A DNA stretch of 64,000 bases from Exiguobacterium sp. BMC-KP. Lineage in GTDB: Bacteria > Bacillota > Bacilli > Exiguobacteriales > Exiguobacteriaceae. The DNA is taken from assembly GCF_001275385.1 (NCBI RefSeq), contig NZ_LGIW01000015.1:1054001-1118000 (forward strand), given 5' to 3'. This document shows positions 43,229-50,838 of the stretch, one piece after another. The translations under genes and the position numbers were made by a program. Numbering within the stretch: position 1 is the first letter of the stretch; each line of letters begins with the position of its first letter. Under the pieces are notes generated by a model. The model saw nothing but the letters and a program-made list of their open reading frames with translations, did not search any database and was not told the DNA's origin.

Positions 43229-43246
43229 GCATTTTCCTCCTCGGAT

Positions 43247-43759
43247 TTATAGTTTAATCGCGTCCAGCCAATCCACCGCGCACCCGTTCGTCGCTGCGAT
43301 CTCTACCCCGGACGCCTCGAATGTCGCGAGCGGAATCGATGCCCGGTTGCTGTATTTCGTCCAGCCGTCCCACGCCTTCAGGAACGCGTCTGGCGGGAGC
43401 AGGTACATCTTGCCTATGTCACTGAAGCGGACGAGCAGGAAGGTGGTCGTATGAAGCTTGTCGAGCGTGCGGATCGTCTCCGCCTGGTGCGCCTTGATGT
43501 TCTTCAGCGGGAAGCTCTTGCCCTTCGTCTGCTTGGCTTCGAAGAACACGCCCCGTCCGCCCTCTAGCGTCCCGAAGTAGTCGAGTCCGTTCGCTTCGGC
43601 GTAGATGGTCTTGATGATCTTGCCTGCGTTGCCCCGGATCGTCTTGACGCCCGGCTCACTCTTGAAGATGAGCGCCTTGCCTTGCAGCTTGTACACTTGG
43701 TTCGCTTGCGTGATCATCGTCTCGAATTCTTTGCCTGCCCGTTGTGATGCTCTTGCCAT
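43247..43759 (-). CDS. recU: RecU-type Holliday junction resolvase
   Basis: 170 residues from the ATG at 43759 (AAAGGATGG upstream). The nuclease core is Asp60 in LDYFGT, Glu74 and Lys76 in VFFEAKQT, followed by SFPLKNIKAHQ, the clear RecU signature. It cuts four-way junctions before packaging. Its start lies within the end of the upstream gene. Confidence 0.9.
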   Translation of the reverse strand: MARASQRAGKEFETMITQANQVYKLQGKALIFKSEPGVKTIRGNAGKIIKTIYAEANGLDYFGTLEGGRGVFFEAKQTKGKSFPLKNIKAHQAETIRTLDKLHTTTFLLVRFSDIGKMYLLPPDAFLKAWDGWTKYSNRASIPLATFEASGVEIAATNGCAVDWLDAIKL

Positions 43760-43920
43760 CGTGTCCAGCCATCCTTTCGTAATGCGTCGTATTCGTGTGC
43801 GTAGAAGTTGCCATACTGCCACGCGCGTTCCGTGCACCCGTCCCCGCGTTTCTCGAGCTTGTACAGCGTCACGCCCCGTAAGAGATGCGTCCGCTTCACA
43901 CCCGGTGCAGTCCGCGCCAT
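43714..43920 (-). CDS. Small basic phage protein
   Basis: 68 residues from the ATG at 43920 with GGAGG seven bases upstream; the long frame upstream of it is a shadow of the next gene. TLYKLEKRGDGCTERAWQYGNFYAHEYDALRKDGWTRWQE is rich in aromatics and charges. It overlaps recU by 46 bases and the preceding gene by 25. Function unknown. Confidence 0.6.
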   Translation of the reverse strand: MARTAPGVKRTHLLRGVTLYKLEKRGDGCTERAWQYGNFYAHEYDALRKDGWTRWQEHHNGQAKNSRR

Positions 43921-44192
43921 CCGCGTACCTCCTGCTCCTTCTCGACGTAGCGCCGTGTCTGGGTCTGCCGTGCCTCCAAGGTCGTCGCGAACGGTGTCCA
44001 GCCCGTCATGCGGTAGTAGTTGAGCGCGTCGCGGTAGCTGAGTTCCCGGTGCGTGCCCTTCTTGATGTTGTAGACGTCGTACTTCGTGCCGAGTGACAGT
44101 TGCAGGTCGCCCCGGATGAGCACGATCCGTCCGCTGTACTGGCTGAGGTAATCCGTCAACTGCTTGAACTGCTTGACCTTCGTCATCTTCAT
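43896..44192 (-). CDS. Unrecognised phage protein
   Basis: 98 residues from the ATG at 44192, nine bases after GGGGG. A central beta region (RIVLIRGDLQLSLGTKYDVYNIKKGTHRELSYRDAL) and a basic C-terminus. It is within a run of tightly overlapping small genes. No family recognised. Confidence 0.55.
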   Translation of the reverse strand: MKMTKVKQFKQLTDYLSQYSGRIVLIRGDLQLSLGTKYDVYNIKKGTHRELSYRDALNYYRMTGWTPFATTLEARQTQTRRYVEKEQEVRGWRGLHRV

Positions 44193-44197
44193 CTGTG

Positions 44198-44395
44198 TCA
44201 TCCCCCGTATTCGAATATGAGTGAGTAGAGTGTCGTCTTCGGCAATTCTTGGTCGTACACGGCGATGAGCGTCCACCCACGCCCTGTGAAGTCTCGTACG
44301 ATGGCGTCTCGTCGTGTTTCGCCTCTGGCGCGTCGAAAGGTCCGTTCCCCAATCGGTGGCGTCAGCTTCGAGCGAGGACTGGGTTTTCGACGCAT
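44198..44395 (-). CDS. Small basic phage protein (start uncertain)
   Basis: 65 residues. The N-terminal half is strongly basic; the C-terminal half (GRGWTLIAVYDQELPKTTLYSLIFEYGG) looks like beta strands. The ATG at 44395 has no ribosome site and overlaps the upstream gene by 34 bases, so expression by coupling is assumed. Confidence 0.45.
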   Translation of the reverse strand: MRRKPSPRSKLTPPIGERTFRRARGETRRDAIVRDFTGRGWTLIAVYDQELPKTTLYSLIFEYGG

Positions 44396-44685
44396 TCGAG
44401 GCGACGACGTAGCCGCGCATTCTCGCTTTGCAGCCGCAAGTTCTCGACGAGCAACTCCTCGTACGTCTTCTGCTTTTTTGGCATCATCGGTGCCTCCAGG
44501 AGCGGGTCCTTGATGCCGGTGCCTTCAATCTGGATCTCGACGACGCCCTCTTGTTCGAGCAAGCCATACACTTCCGAGACGGTCATGCCGAGTGCCTTGC
44601 CGATATAGGCGAGCGAACGGCCATCCGTGTAGAGCGTGAGGGCGGTGCGTCGTCTGCGTTTGATCTCGCGAGCGTCCGGGTTCAT
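44362..44685 (-). CDS. Small HTH protein with C-terminal coiled coil
   Basis: 107 residues. An HTH at about 18-50 (TDGRSLAYIGKALGMTVSEVYGLLEQEG), then a linker and a coiled coil at 75-98 (EELLVENLRLQSENARLRRRLE). This is the layout of small phage transcription regulators or resolvase-like HTH proteins. Ribosome site AAGGAGG; overlaps the upstream gene by 4 bases. Confidence 0.65.
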   Translation of the reverse strand: MNPDAREIKRRRRTALTLYTDGRSLAYIGKALGMTVSEVYGLLEQEGVVEIQIEGTGIKDPLLEAPMMPKKQKTYEELLVENLRLQSENARLRRRLECVENPVLARS

Positions 44686-45239
44686 AGAACTTCCTCCTTA
44701 TGCCAGTTGCGTCCGTATTTTGTGATGACGTCACGTTGTAAGTCTCGAAATAATCCTCTGCTGTGTTCAAGATCGCGTTGAAGTCTTCGCACGGTAGCAT
44801 TCATTGTGTCGACGTAGCTGGATCGACCAGATTTGTACAGTTTGTCTGCTTCTCTAGAAAGTGATCTTAAAAGTGACATCATTAGGACATCCTCACTCAC
44901 TAGCGGTATCTGGCGAATCGCGCGCTTTTTACTTTGTGTTCCGATATATACGCCGACATGCTTCGGGATTTCATCTTTTACTTTTTGATACAGTTCATCC
45001 GTCATTACATAGTAGTTGTAGTGCCCACAAAAACTATTTTTGGCTTTACTCCGGAAATCAGATACAGAAACTTTAATCTCGTAGCATCGGAAGATTCCTT
45101 TTGAATCGAGCGTCATATAATCTACTCGCTCATTTCCGCCGATACCGATCGTGACTTCGTAGCAACAATAAATCCCCAGCTTCTTTGTAGCCGTGTAGAT
45201 GTCTGTTTCAAGCCGTACCGTCTCTTCTGTCTTAGCCAA
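44682..45239 (-). CDS. Putative PD-(D/E)xK nuclease (MmcB-like)
   Basis: 185 residues from a TTG start at 45239 with GGGGGAG six bases upstream. VDYMTLDSKGIFRCYEIKVSVSDFRSK (about 39-65) supplies the Asp and E-x-K of the PD-(D/E)xK fold, as in MmcB-type DNA repair nucleases. The C-terminal 60 residues are a charged helical extension. AT-rich compared with neighbours. Substrate unknown; DNA repair or recombination is a reasonable guess. Confidence 0.65.
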   Translation of the reverse strand: MAKTEETVRLETDIYTATKKLGIYCCYEVTIGIGGNERVDYMTLDSKGIFRCYEIKVSVSDFRSKAKNSFCGHYNYYVMTDELYQKVKDEIPKHVGVYIGTQSKKRAIRQIPLVSEDVLMMSLLRSLSREADKLYKSGRSSYVDTMNATVRRLQRDLEHSRGLFRDLQRDVITKYGRNWHKEEVL

Positions 45240-45257
45240 TAGTTACTCCCCCGCTCT

Positions 45258-45974
45258 TCATCGCATTTCCTCCTCGATGACGAAGCGGACCTCCGTCTGT
45301 TTGATCAGCTTGCCGTCCTGCTCGACGACGTCGAACTTCGTCTTGATGCGGGCGTTGTCGATCTGGTGGGCGACGTAATGCACCCATTTGTCCTTCGCGG
45401 TGTTGCGCGCCTCTGCGATGGCGTCGGTCATGTCCAGTTCCTCCTTCGATAGTTGGGCGATCGTGTAGCGTTCCGAGAAACCGTCCTCCTCGATCGTGAC
45501 GGCGACTTCTTGCGTACTCTCGACGGCATCGGTGAGTCCGAGTAAAGTCAGTCGCTTGTCGAGCGCGTCATACGTCGTCTTGAGGGCGACACGGAGTTGT
45601 TGCTTGGTCTTGCCTTCCTTCACCATCGCGACGAGCATCTCGTCCGTCACACGCGGTTTGCGTCCTTGTTTGACGGGTGGCTTGTTCGCTGCTTGGTCAC
45701 GCTTGATGCGTTTGACACGACTCGACAGCGTACCGGGCGTCAGGTCGAAGTCCTTCTCGATGGCGTGGCGGGTCTCGCCGTCAGCCAGACGACGAATGAT
45801 CTCGTCGTCGGTGATCAGCACGGTCTTGCGGTCGGTGTTGCTCCGCTTGATCGGGGTGACGTTGCTGGCATCGATGATGGCTTGGACGCTTGCGACGGTC
45901 AGGTTGTCCGTAGCGGCGATCTGTTCAGCGGTCATGCCGCGTTCGTAGCGTTTCAGGATCAATTCGGGTGTCAT
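45258..45974 (-). CDS. Protein with three successive HTH-like segments
   Basis: 238 residues. Three HTH-like units of about 40 residues in the first 150 (MTAEQIAATDNLTVASVQAII; TRHAIEKDFDLTPGTLSSRV; TKQQLRVALKTTYDALDKRL) separated by basic linkers (KQGRKPR), then an acidic alpha/beta C-terminal part. It resembles the other multi-HTH proteins in this early region. Function unknown; DNA binding is likely. Ribosome site GGAGGATCG. Confidence 0.6.
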   Translation of the reverse strand: MTPELILKRYERGMTAEQIAATDNLTVASVQAIIDASNVTPIKRSNTDRKTVLITDDEIIRRLADGETRHAIEKDFDLTPGTLSSRVKRIKRDQAANKPPVKQGRKPRVTDEMLVAMVKEGKTKQQLRVALKTTYDALDKRLTLLGLTDAVESTQEVAVTIEEDGFSERYTIAQLSKEELDMTDAIAEARNTAKDKWVHYVAHQIDNARIKTKFDVVEQDGKLIKQTEVRFVIEEEMR

Positions 45975-46387
45975 GGGCGATCCTCCATTAAAATCACGAC
46001 TTTCCCATTTTCATGAGCCGCTGCACTGACGATGCGAAGCGCTGGGTGAATGTTTTTCTTGAACTCATGGAGCGTCCCGTTGTGAAAATGTTGGATTGGA
46101 ATGCGGTTGTCCTGACGCGGGTCTTCATGCGGAGTGATACGTTCGCATCGCGCTAAAATAAGTTCATACGGTTTGTGTTCGAAAGCGTATTCGACCTTCC
46201 AGTCCGTCCGGTAGTCCCACTCGCTGATTTTTAAATCGTGGACTGTCTCCTCACCCAAATAACGACTAAATACTTTCAATTCGCGATCAATGATACGTAA
46301 TCCGATAGTCCGTGAATCAAGCTCTGTATACGCTTCTTCAAACTCACCCTGCAATAGTCCGTCAATAACTTGTCCGGTTGTTAACAT
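45971..46387 (-). CDS. Unrecognised phage protein
   Basis: 138 residues. It opens with a short helix then beta-rich sequence; IGLRIIDRELKVFSRYLGEETVHDLKISEWDYRTDW is its central part. It overlaps the next gene by 4 bases and has a GGGGGAG ribosome site. Resembles small domain proteins found between helicase loader and HTH genes in Bacillota phages. No function assigned. Confidence 0.55.
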   Translation of the reverse strand: MLTTGQVIDGLLQGEFEEAYTELDSRTIGLRIIDRELKVFSRYLGEETVHDLKISEWDYRTDWKVEYAFEHKPYELILARCERITPHEDPRQDNRIPIQHFHNGTLHEFKKNIHPALRIVSAAAHENGKVVILMEDRP

Positions 46388-46399
46388 ACTTTCTCCCCC

Positions 46400-47215
46400 T
46401 TAAAAATTCAGTTTTGCCAGTCGGTAATCGTCCCCGTACATCTTCACGACTTCAGCGTCGTCGAGGATGCGGGAGAAGTTCCGTTGCCCGATCCGTGCCC
46501 GTAAGTCTGTACCTTTCAGGTTCGTCGTGTAGATCGTCGCCTTGCCGAGCCGAGCGTCGAGTACCTGGAACAGGACGTCGTTGCTGAACGTGTCCGTGTC
46601 GATCGTCGTCTTGCTGCTGTCCGTGTACTTGATTTGCTCCGCCCCGATGTCGTCTAAGACCAGGAGCGTGACGTCCGCTAAGCTCGTGATGATGTCGTCC
46701 TGTGACCCTTCGTTGCCGAACGTGCCCTTGATCTTCGTCAGGAGACGGGGAAGCGAGATGAAGACCGCGCTCTCGCCCTGCTCCTTGACCGCATTGACCG
46801 CCGCCATACTCAGGTGACTCTTTCCCGTCCCGTAGCTTCCAGAGACGAGGAGCGTGCCTTTGAGCGTCTGCGTGAAGTGTTCGAACTTCCGCTTCGCTTC
46901 TGCGAGCTCGGGTGACGTCGGTGCGTATTGTGCAAACGACGCATGCATCAGTTTCTCGTTGATCGTCGAGCCAGAAGAAAACGTGTCTTCGAGCTTGCGC
47001 CGGATTATCTGCCGTTCGTTCTCGATTGCTTGTCTTGCGATGGCGAGGTCTTCGCACTTGCAGCCTTTGACGGCTTCGAAGTATTCCCCAACCTTCGGAC
47101 CGAACGCGTATTGCTGGCGGACGACCTCGATCTCCTGCCCGCATCCTTGACAGGTACGGCGGGCGACAATCTCTTGCGTGAGGTCGGCTTGGGTCAGTCG
47201 TGTGATGGATTGCAT
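46400..47215 (-). CDS. DnaC/DnaI-like helicase loader ATPase
   Basis: 271 residues. A zinc-binding N-terminal part with CxxC (Cys22, Cys25) and CxC (Cys52, Cys54), then an AAA+ domain with Walker A GSYGTGKS at 126-133 and Walker B LLVLDDIG (Asp188, Asp189). It should load the host replicative helicase at the phage origin, since the phage lacks its own DnaB-type helicase. It follows the initiator gene, as in many siphophages and myophages of Bacillota. Ribosome site TAGGAGG. Confidence 0.88.
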   Translation of the reverse strand: MQSITRLTQADLTQEIVARRTCQGCGQEIEVVRQQYAFGPKVGEYFEAVKGCKCEDLAIARQAIENERQIIRRKLEDTFSSGSTINEKLMHASFAQYAPTSPELAEAKRKFEHFTQTLKGTLLVSGSYGTGKSHLSMAAVNAVKEQGESAVFISLPRLLTKIKGTFGNEGSQDDIITSLADVTLLVLDDIGAEQIKYTDSSKTTIDTDTFSNDVLFQVLDARLGKATIYTTNLKGTDLRARIGQRNFSRILDDAEVVKMYGDDYRLAKLNF

Positions 47216-47226
47216 GGTCTCGCCTC

Positions 47227-47985
47227 CTAGAAGGGAAGTTCTTTCCCGAATGATGGATCGTACTGACTGTGGTCTGGTGTCGCTGAGGTGCGGACGACGT
47301 GCGTCTCGTTCAGGTAGCTTTCGAACTTCGTCCCGAACAAGGTCTCCGGTCGAATGAACTTGCTCATCTTCGGATCGTGCGTCCAGTCGCGGATCTTGTT
47401 GTCGATGACCTTCTTGAAGTCGTCTAGGGTGAAGCCGTCTTTGATGCGTGCGTTGATGTGGCGACGAGCGGTCTTGGAGGTGGCTTTGTATTTCTTACTC
47501 GCCTTCATGTTGAGGTAATAGATAATGTCATGAGCCAACGTCGAGTCTTGCTCGACAATGGTTTTATTAGGTTCATCATTATTAGTGGAATCATTATTAG
47601 TACAATCATTATTAGTAGTGTCGGATTTACCGTCCGCGGATTCTCCGTCCGCGGGTTTTCCGTCGACGGATTTCCAGTCAACGGTGGGTTGTGGCGTTTC
47701 ATATAGCCACATCTCCACTGTCGCGAAGGTCCCATCCGACTTCTTTGATTGTCGTTTGACGAGGTAGCCGAAGGTCTGAAGTTCTCGCATCGTCTTGCGG
47801 ATCGAGTCGCGACCGTTCGTGAAGTGTTTCTGTAGTTCTGTTTCGTAGAAGACCCAATCGTCGGGCATGGACATCATGTAGGAATGGAGTCCCTTCGCCT
47901 GAAGGGAAAGACGGCTATCATGTAACACCGTCTTATCCAGCGAGACGAAGCGACCAGCTTCCTTCTTAGTTCTGACTGCTGGCAT
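47227..47985 (-). CDS. Phage replication initiator (conserved phage C-terminal domain)
   Basis: 252 residues from the ATG at 47985 (AAGGAG upstream; GTG at 47994 overlaps it). A winged-helix N-terminal domain (RFVSLDKTVLHDSRLSLQAKGLHSYMMSMPDDW) is followed by a low-complexity linker (about 110-145), encoded by direct repeats, and the conserved phage C-terminal domain (IIYYLNMKASKKYKATSKTARRHINARI, about 160-235). The arrangement matches origin-binding initiators such as lambda O: origin repeats inside the linker-coding part. Confidence 0.85.
   Translation of the reverse strand: MPAVRTKKEAGRFVSLDKTVLHDSRLSLQAKGLHSYMMSMPDDWVFYETELQKHFTNGRDSIRKTMRELQTFGYLVKRQSKKSDGTFATVEMWLYETPQPTVDWKSVDGKPADGESADGKSDTTNNDCTNNDSTNNDEPNKTIVEQDSTLAHDIIYYLNMKASKKYKATSKTARRHINARIKDGFTLDDFKKVIDNKIRDWTHDPKMSKFIRPETLFGTKFESYLNETHVVRTSATPDHSQYDPSFGKELPF
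47576..47685. repeat. Iteron-like direct repeats, candidate phage replication origin
   Basis: Two adjacent sets with a 15-base period inside the initiator gene. AT-rich set: TCATTATTAGT at 47576, 47591 and 47606. GC-rich set: CCGTCCGCGGA at 47630, CCGTCCGCGGG at 47645, CCGTCGACGGA at 47660 and a degenerate copy near 47674; each is a near palindrome. A repeat set next to an AT-rich tract in the initiator gene is the layout of the lambda origin. Confidence 0.6.
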
Positions 47986-47990
47986 GCTGT

Positions 47991-48620
47991 TCACTCCTTA
48001 GTCGGGCAAAGCTCGTAGTATAGTTTCTGCATCAATTCATAGTGTCGACGGAGTAGGTCGTAACGATTGATATACACGTCGTACTTGCTGACCTCTCCGA
48101 AGCAAAGTGTCGTCACTTGTGCCATTTGAGAAGGGATGACATGAATGTTTTCAACCTGTTTCTGCTCATCCAGTCTTACGCAGATGTAGAAGTCACAAGT
48201 CGGTTGCTTCTTGTTCGTGGCGAATGTGACGACACGGTTTTCACCCCGTAGCATGTAAGAAGAGCCGACCTTCACATCAACCTTCGTTGTACCGTTCACC
48301 AGTAAGTCGTAAGGATGCTTCGTGCTCATCTGTTCAACCTCGAATCCGAGATCCAATAAGATTTGCTCGATGTATTCCTCATAGTCGTTACCAGTGTTCG
48401 TTTCTGACTTTTTGTTATCCAGACCAAGTTTTTTCGCCCATCCTCGATATGATCCGTGTTTGCAAATCGCGTTGTGAAGCGCTTCGTCTTGCGTCACTTC
48501 TCTTACTTGCGCTGATGATGGCATGTAATCAATTTCGAGAGAGCGAACGACTTCTAGAATCGCTCGTTCAATTCGTTCATCCGTCCAATATCTTGTCTTA
48601 CCTAAACGTCGCTCGTTCAA
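47991..48620 (-). CDS. HNH-repeat plus PD-(D/E)xK-like nuclease protein
   Basis: 209 residues from a TTG start at 48620 that overlaps the ssb stop. Residues about 10-70 (YWTDERIERAILEVVRSL...MPSSAQVREV...GSYRGWAKKLGL) match the homing-endonuclease-associated repeat, a DNA-binding unit. Residues about 75-190 look like a restriction-type nuclease fold with Asp in HPYDLLVNG and Asp-x-Lys in VDVKVGSSY. It could be a stand-alone endonuclease or a defence/inter-phage competition factor. AT-rich relative to ssb. Confidence 0.6.
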   Translation of the reverse strand: MNERRLGKTRYWTDERIERAILEVVRSLEIDYMPSSAQVREVTQDEALHNAICKHGSYRGWAKKLGLDNKKSETNTGNDYEEYIEQILLDLGFEVEQMSTKHPYDLLVNGTTKVDVKVGSSYMLRGENRVVTFATNKKQPTCDFYICVRLDEQKQVENIHVIPSQMAQVTTLCFGEVSKYDVYINRYDLLRRHYELMQKLYYELCPTKE

Positions 48621-49069
48621 AATGGAAGCTCCGATTCCGACAAGTCGAACGGTACATCGTTGCGACCGTTATTGCTGAATGGATCAGCGCCGAATCCTGC
48701 TGGTGCTTCCTGCTTCGGTGGAGTCGTCTGCGGTGCTGATGCGCCGTCCTTCTTCGATTCGAGGAACCGGACATTGTCTGCGACGACCTCTGCGCGATAT
48801 CGACGTTGCCCGTCCTTGTCCTCGTAGCTGCTGATTTGTAAGCGACCCTCGACGCCAGCGAGGGAACCTTTCTTCAAGTACTGGGCGACGTTCTCAGCTT
48901 GTTTGCGCCATACCGTGCAATCGATGAAGTCTGTCTCTTTCTTGCCGTCCTGCCCTGTGAAGGGACGGTCGCAAGCGAGGGTGAAGCGTGTGACGGCGAT
49001 TCCTGATTGTGTATAACGCATTTCAGGATCACGTACTAATCTGCCTACTAATACAACTCGGTTAATCAT
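48617..49069 (-). CDS. ssb: Single-stranded DNA-binding protein
   Basis: 150 residues. OB fold at 1-105 (MINRVVLVGRLVRDPEMRYTQSGIAVTRFTLA), a Pro/Gly/Asn linker and an acidic tip ending ESELPF, the protein-interaction tail. It protects single strands in phage replication and recombination with ERF and RecU. Ribosome site GGAGG; overlaps both neighbours by 4 bases. Confidence 0.95.
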   Translation of the reverse strand: MINRVVLVGRLVRDPEMRYTQSGIAVTRFTLACDRPFTGQDGKKETDFIDCTVWRKQAENVAQYLKKGSLAGVEGRLQISSYEDKDGQRRYRAEVVADNVRFLESKKDGASAPQTTPPKQEAPAGFGADPFSNNGRNDVPFDLSESELPF

Positions 49070-49596
49070 GATGTTGCCTCCTCAAATGCGTTTTTAAGTT
49101 GTTCACGTTCTAACTGGACTTTCAGGAACTCTTCGTGCGTCAGTTCTTCCAGTTGTTCTTCCGGTACGTCGTGGGCGTGGTCCCAAGTCAGATAAAAATC
49201 GTCAGCGTAGTGGAAGTGACGCATACCTGAATACTGAGAGAACCCTGACATGAAGAGGATGACTCCGATGTTTTCAACGTTTACCGAATATTTGGAGACA
49301 ATCTCGGCGAAAGATTTCGCTAACTCTTTTCCTACCTTCAGATTCATTTTTGGAGTGTAGCCGTTCGCTTTTGGATGTGGTCGGAATGTTTTCTGTTTCT
49401 CTTGATCCAGTGCCTTAAACGCTTCTGGCGTGATGACGAGTTGTTTCGGTGATTTGAAGTATTCCTTCGATGTTTCGATGCCTAAAAGTTCACTCACTTC
49501 CTTGTGGACATCAAGCCATTTAGAATCCGCTTCGTAGTTTGCCTTGAACCCTTTATATAGAAAGCTGTCTCGTTCTAACTTTGCGTATCGCGTCAT
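49066..49596 (-). CDS. Unrecognised phage protein beside ssb
   Basis: 176 residues. Helical N-terminus, a central segment (VNVENIGVILFMSGFSQYSGMRHFHYADDFYLTWDH) that may form a hydrophobic core, and an acidic C-terminal helix. It lies between the ERF recombinase and ssb, so a recombination-linked role is possible. Ribosome site GGGAGGAG. Confidence 0.55.
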   Translation of the reverse strand: MTRYAKLERDSFLYKGFKANYEADSKWLDVHKEVSELLGIETSKEYFKSPKQLVITPEAFKALDQEKQKTFRPHPKANGYTPKMNLKVGKELAKSFAEIVSKYSVNVENIGVILFMSGFSQYSGMRHFHYADDFYLTWDHAHDVPEEQLEELTHEEFLKVQLEREQLKNAFEEATS

Positions 49597-49619
49597 GTTT
49601 TATCTCCTCCCGAGCGCCC

Positions 49620-49790
49620 TTAGCGGACGCTCTTTTCGTAGTCTTGGTGGTGCAGGGCGTTCTCGCGTTCTTCTTCTAAGCAGACGTCACAGACGAGCTG
49701 TCCGAAGACGTCGCGGTCCCCGCCGAACGGAATCATCTGCTGGCAACGGGAACACTCTTCTAGCGTTTCGTATTCGTCCATCATCTTCAT
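49620..49790 (-). CDS. 56-residue zinc-ribbon microprotein
   Basis: Starts ATG at 49790 behind AAGGAGGAATCGGC, inside the ATGA overlap with the ERF gene stop. Two CxxC pairs (CSRC near residue 13 and CDVC near 35) frame a beta-ribbon, followed by a charged tail. Too short for routine calling but well supported by site and coupling. Function unknown. Confidence 0.72.
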   Translation of the reverse strand: MKMMDEYETLEECSRCQQMIPFGGDRDVFGQLVCDVCLEEERENALHHQDYEKSVR

Positions 49791-50437
49791 GCCGATTCCT
49801 CCTTGTTCGCCTCAGCCGCTTCTTTCTTCGCGTTATCGATCCAACTTTCGAGACCGCCTTTCATCTTGACCGCCAAGTCGCGTTCGAGTACTTTTTGTCC
49901 GTCCCAGTTGACGGTTTCAAGGACCTTCTCACGGGAGACACTTCGTAACCCTGCGAAGAGGTCGACGAGCTTGTTCAGCGTTTCATGTTCCGCCTTCGTC
50001 GCCATGATCGGCTTCGGTGGCGTCGGGTTCTTCGAGGCGTTGTCGTTCGCCCCGTTTGCGTCGTCATCCGTCTCACTAGCGATGCCGAAGATGGAAGAGA
50101 GCGTATAGCGTCGAGCGTAGGTGATGGCTGACCCGACGGCTTGCGGGGTCGCCTTCTGTCCGATCGGGAGCAAGAGCGGTTCGAACTCGATCCATTCACC
50201 CGATTCGTGCATGAGGAGCGTCTGGACGCCTGCCTTGTCGTTCTCAGTCACTGTGGTCTGGATGTAGCTTAGACCGTGCTTAGGAGCCGTCTCTGCGATG
50301 CTGTCGACCACGTTGTCGAGTGGGACGTAGGTCGATTTGAAGTGCGGGTTCTTCGCCGACTTCTTCGGCTGGGTCACGTCCTTCTGAAAGGCAGCGAGTG
50401 CCTTCGCGATGCTTGCGATGGAGTCTGATCGTTTCAT
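49787..50437 (-). CDS. ERF superfamily single-strand annealing protein
   Basis: 216 residues. SIAKALAAFQKDVTQPKKSAKNPHFKSTYVPLDNVVDSI and GSAITYARRYTLSSIFGIASETDDDAN are the ERF core motifs; the C-terminal 80 residues are a variable helical part. It anneals homologous single strands and circularises or recombines phage DNA. It works with SSB and RecU nearby; no exonuclease partner is recognisable. Ribosome site GAGGAGG. Confidence 0.9.
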   Translation of the reverse strand: MKRSDSIASIAKALAAFQKDVTQPKKSAKNPHFKSTYVPLDNVVDSIAETAPKHGLSYIQTTVTENDKAGVQTLLMHESGEWIEFEPLLLPIGQKATPQAVGSAITYARRYTLSSIFGIASETDDDANGANDNASKNPTPPKPIMATKAEHETLNKLVDLFAGLRSVSREKVLETVNWDGQKVLERDLAVKMKGGLESWIDNAKKEAAEANKEESA

Positions 50438-50826
50438 GTCCGTTCCTCCTCTAGCAGATGCGGATGTTCATAGACATTGCCGACTATTTTGAATTGGAGC
50501 GATTCCGAAAAGGCTTCGGTCGGGTAGTCGAGATAAAATTCATAGAAGTCTTTCAGATTGAACCGGTAGTCGTCCCAGATGACCAAGAAGTTTTTATCAG
50601 CAAATTCGAGAATGTCACCTTCATAAATCTCGACGCCGTTCTTGTCTTTTTGTCCGGTGTATTGCATGTATTGCAGATGTTCTAATTTCGGGAACCAATC
50701 TTCTCCAAGGTCATAACCCACGAATGAACCACCACTGCAAAGTTCGAATTGGACATCTTCTTCTTCTCCGATGAAGTACATTCGGTCTTTCACGTTGTCC
50801 CAAGCTCGAAACTTAATCTCTCTCAT
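50434..50826 (-). CDS. YopX family protein
   Basis: 130 residues. IKFRAWDNVKDRMYFI at the start, QYTGQKDKNGVEIYEGDIL in the middle and FKIVGNVYEHPHLL at the end define YopX, a very common but uncharacterised phage family. Ribosome site AGGAGG; overlaps the ERF gene start by 4 bases. Confidence 0.9.
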   Translation of the reverse strand: MREIKFRAWDNVKDRMYFIGEEEDVQFELCSGGSFVGYDLGEDWFPKLEHLQYMQYTGQKDKNGVEIYEGDILEFADKNFLVIWDDYRFNLKDFYEFYLDYPTEAFSESLQFKIVGNVYEHPHLLEEERT

Positions 50827-50838
50827 GTCCGTTCCTCC

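Noticed and set aside
43921-44352. Upstream extension of the frame at 43714-43920
   Set aside because: It lies opposite in frame to two small genes with good ribosome sites; the sequence is low-complexity and typical of a shifted frame. Only the part after the GGAGG-preceded ATG at 43920 was kept.
47630-47685. CRISPR-like short repeats
   Set aside because: Repeats are only about 11 bases with 4-base spacing, lie inside a coding gene and have no cas genes nearby.
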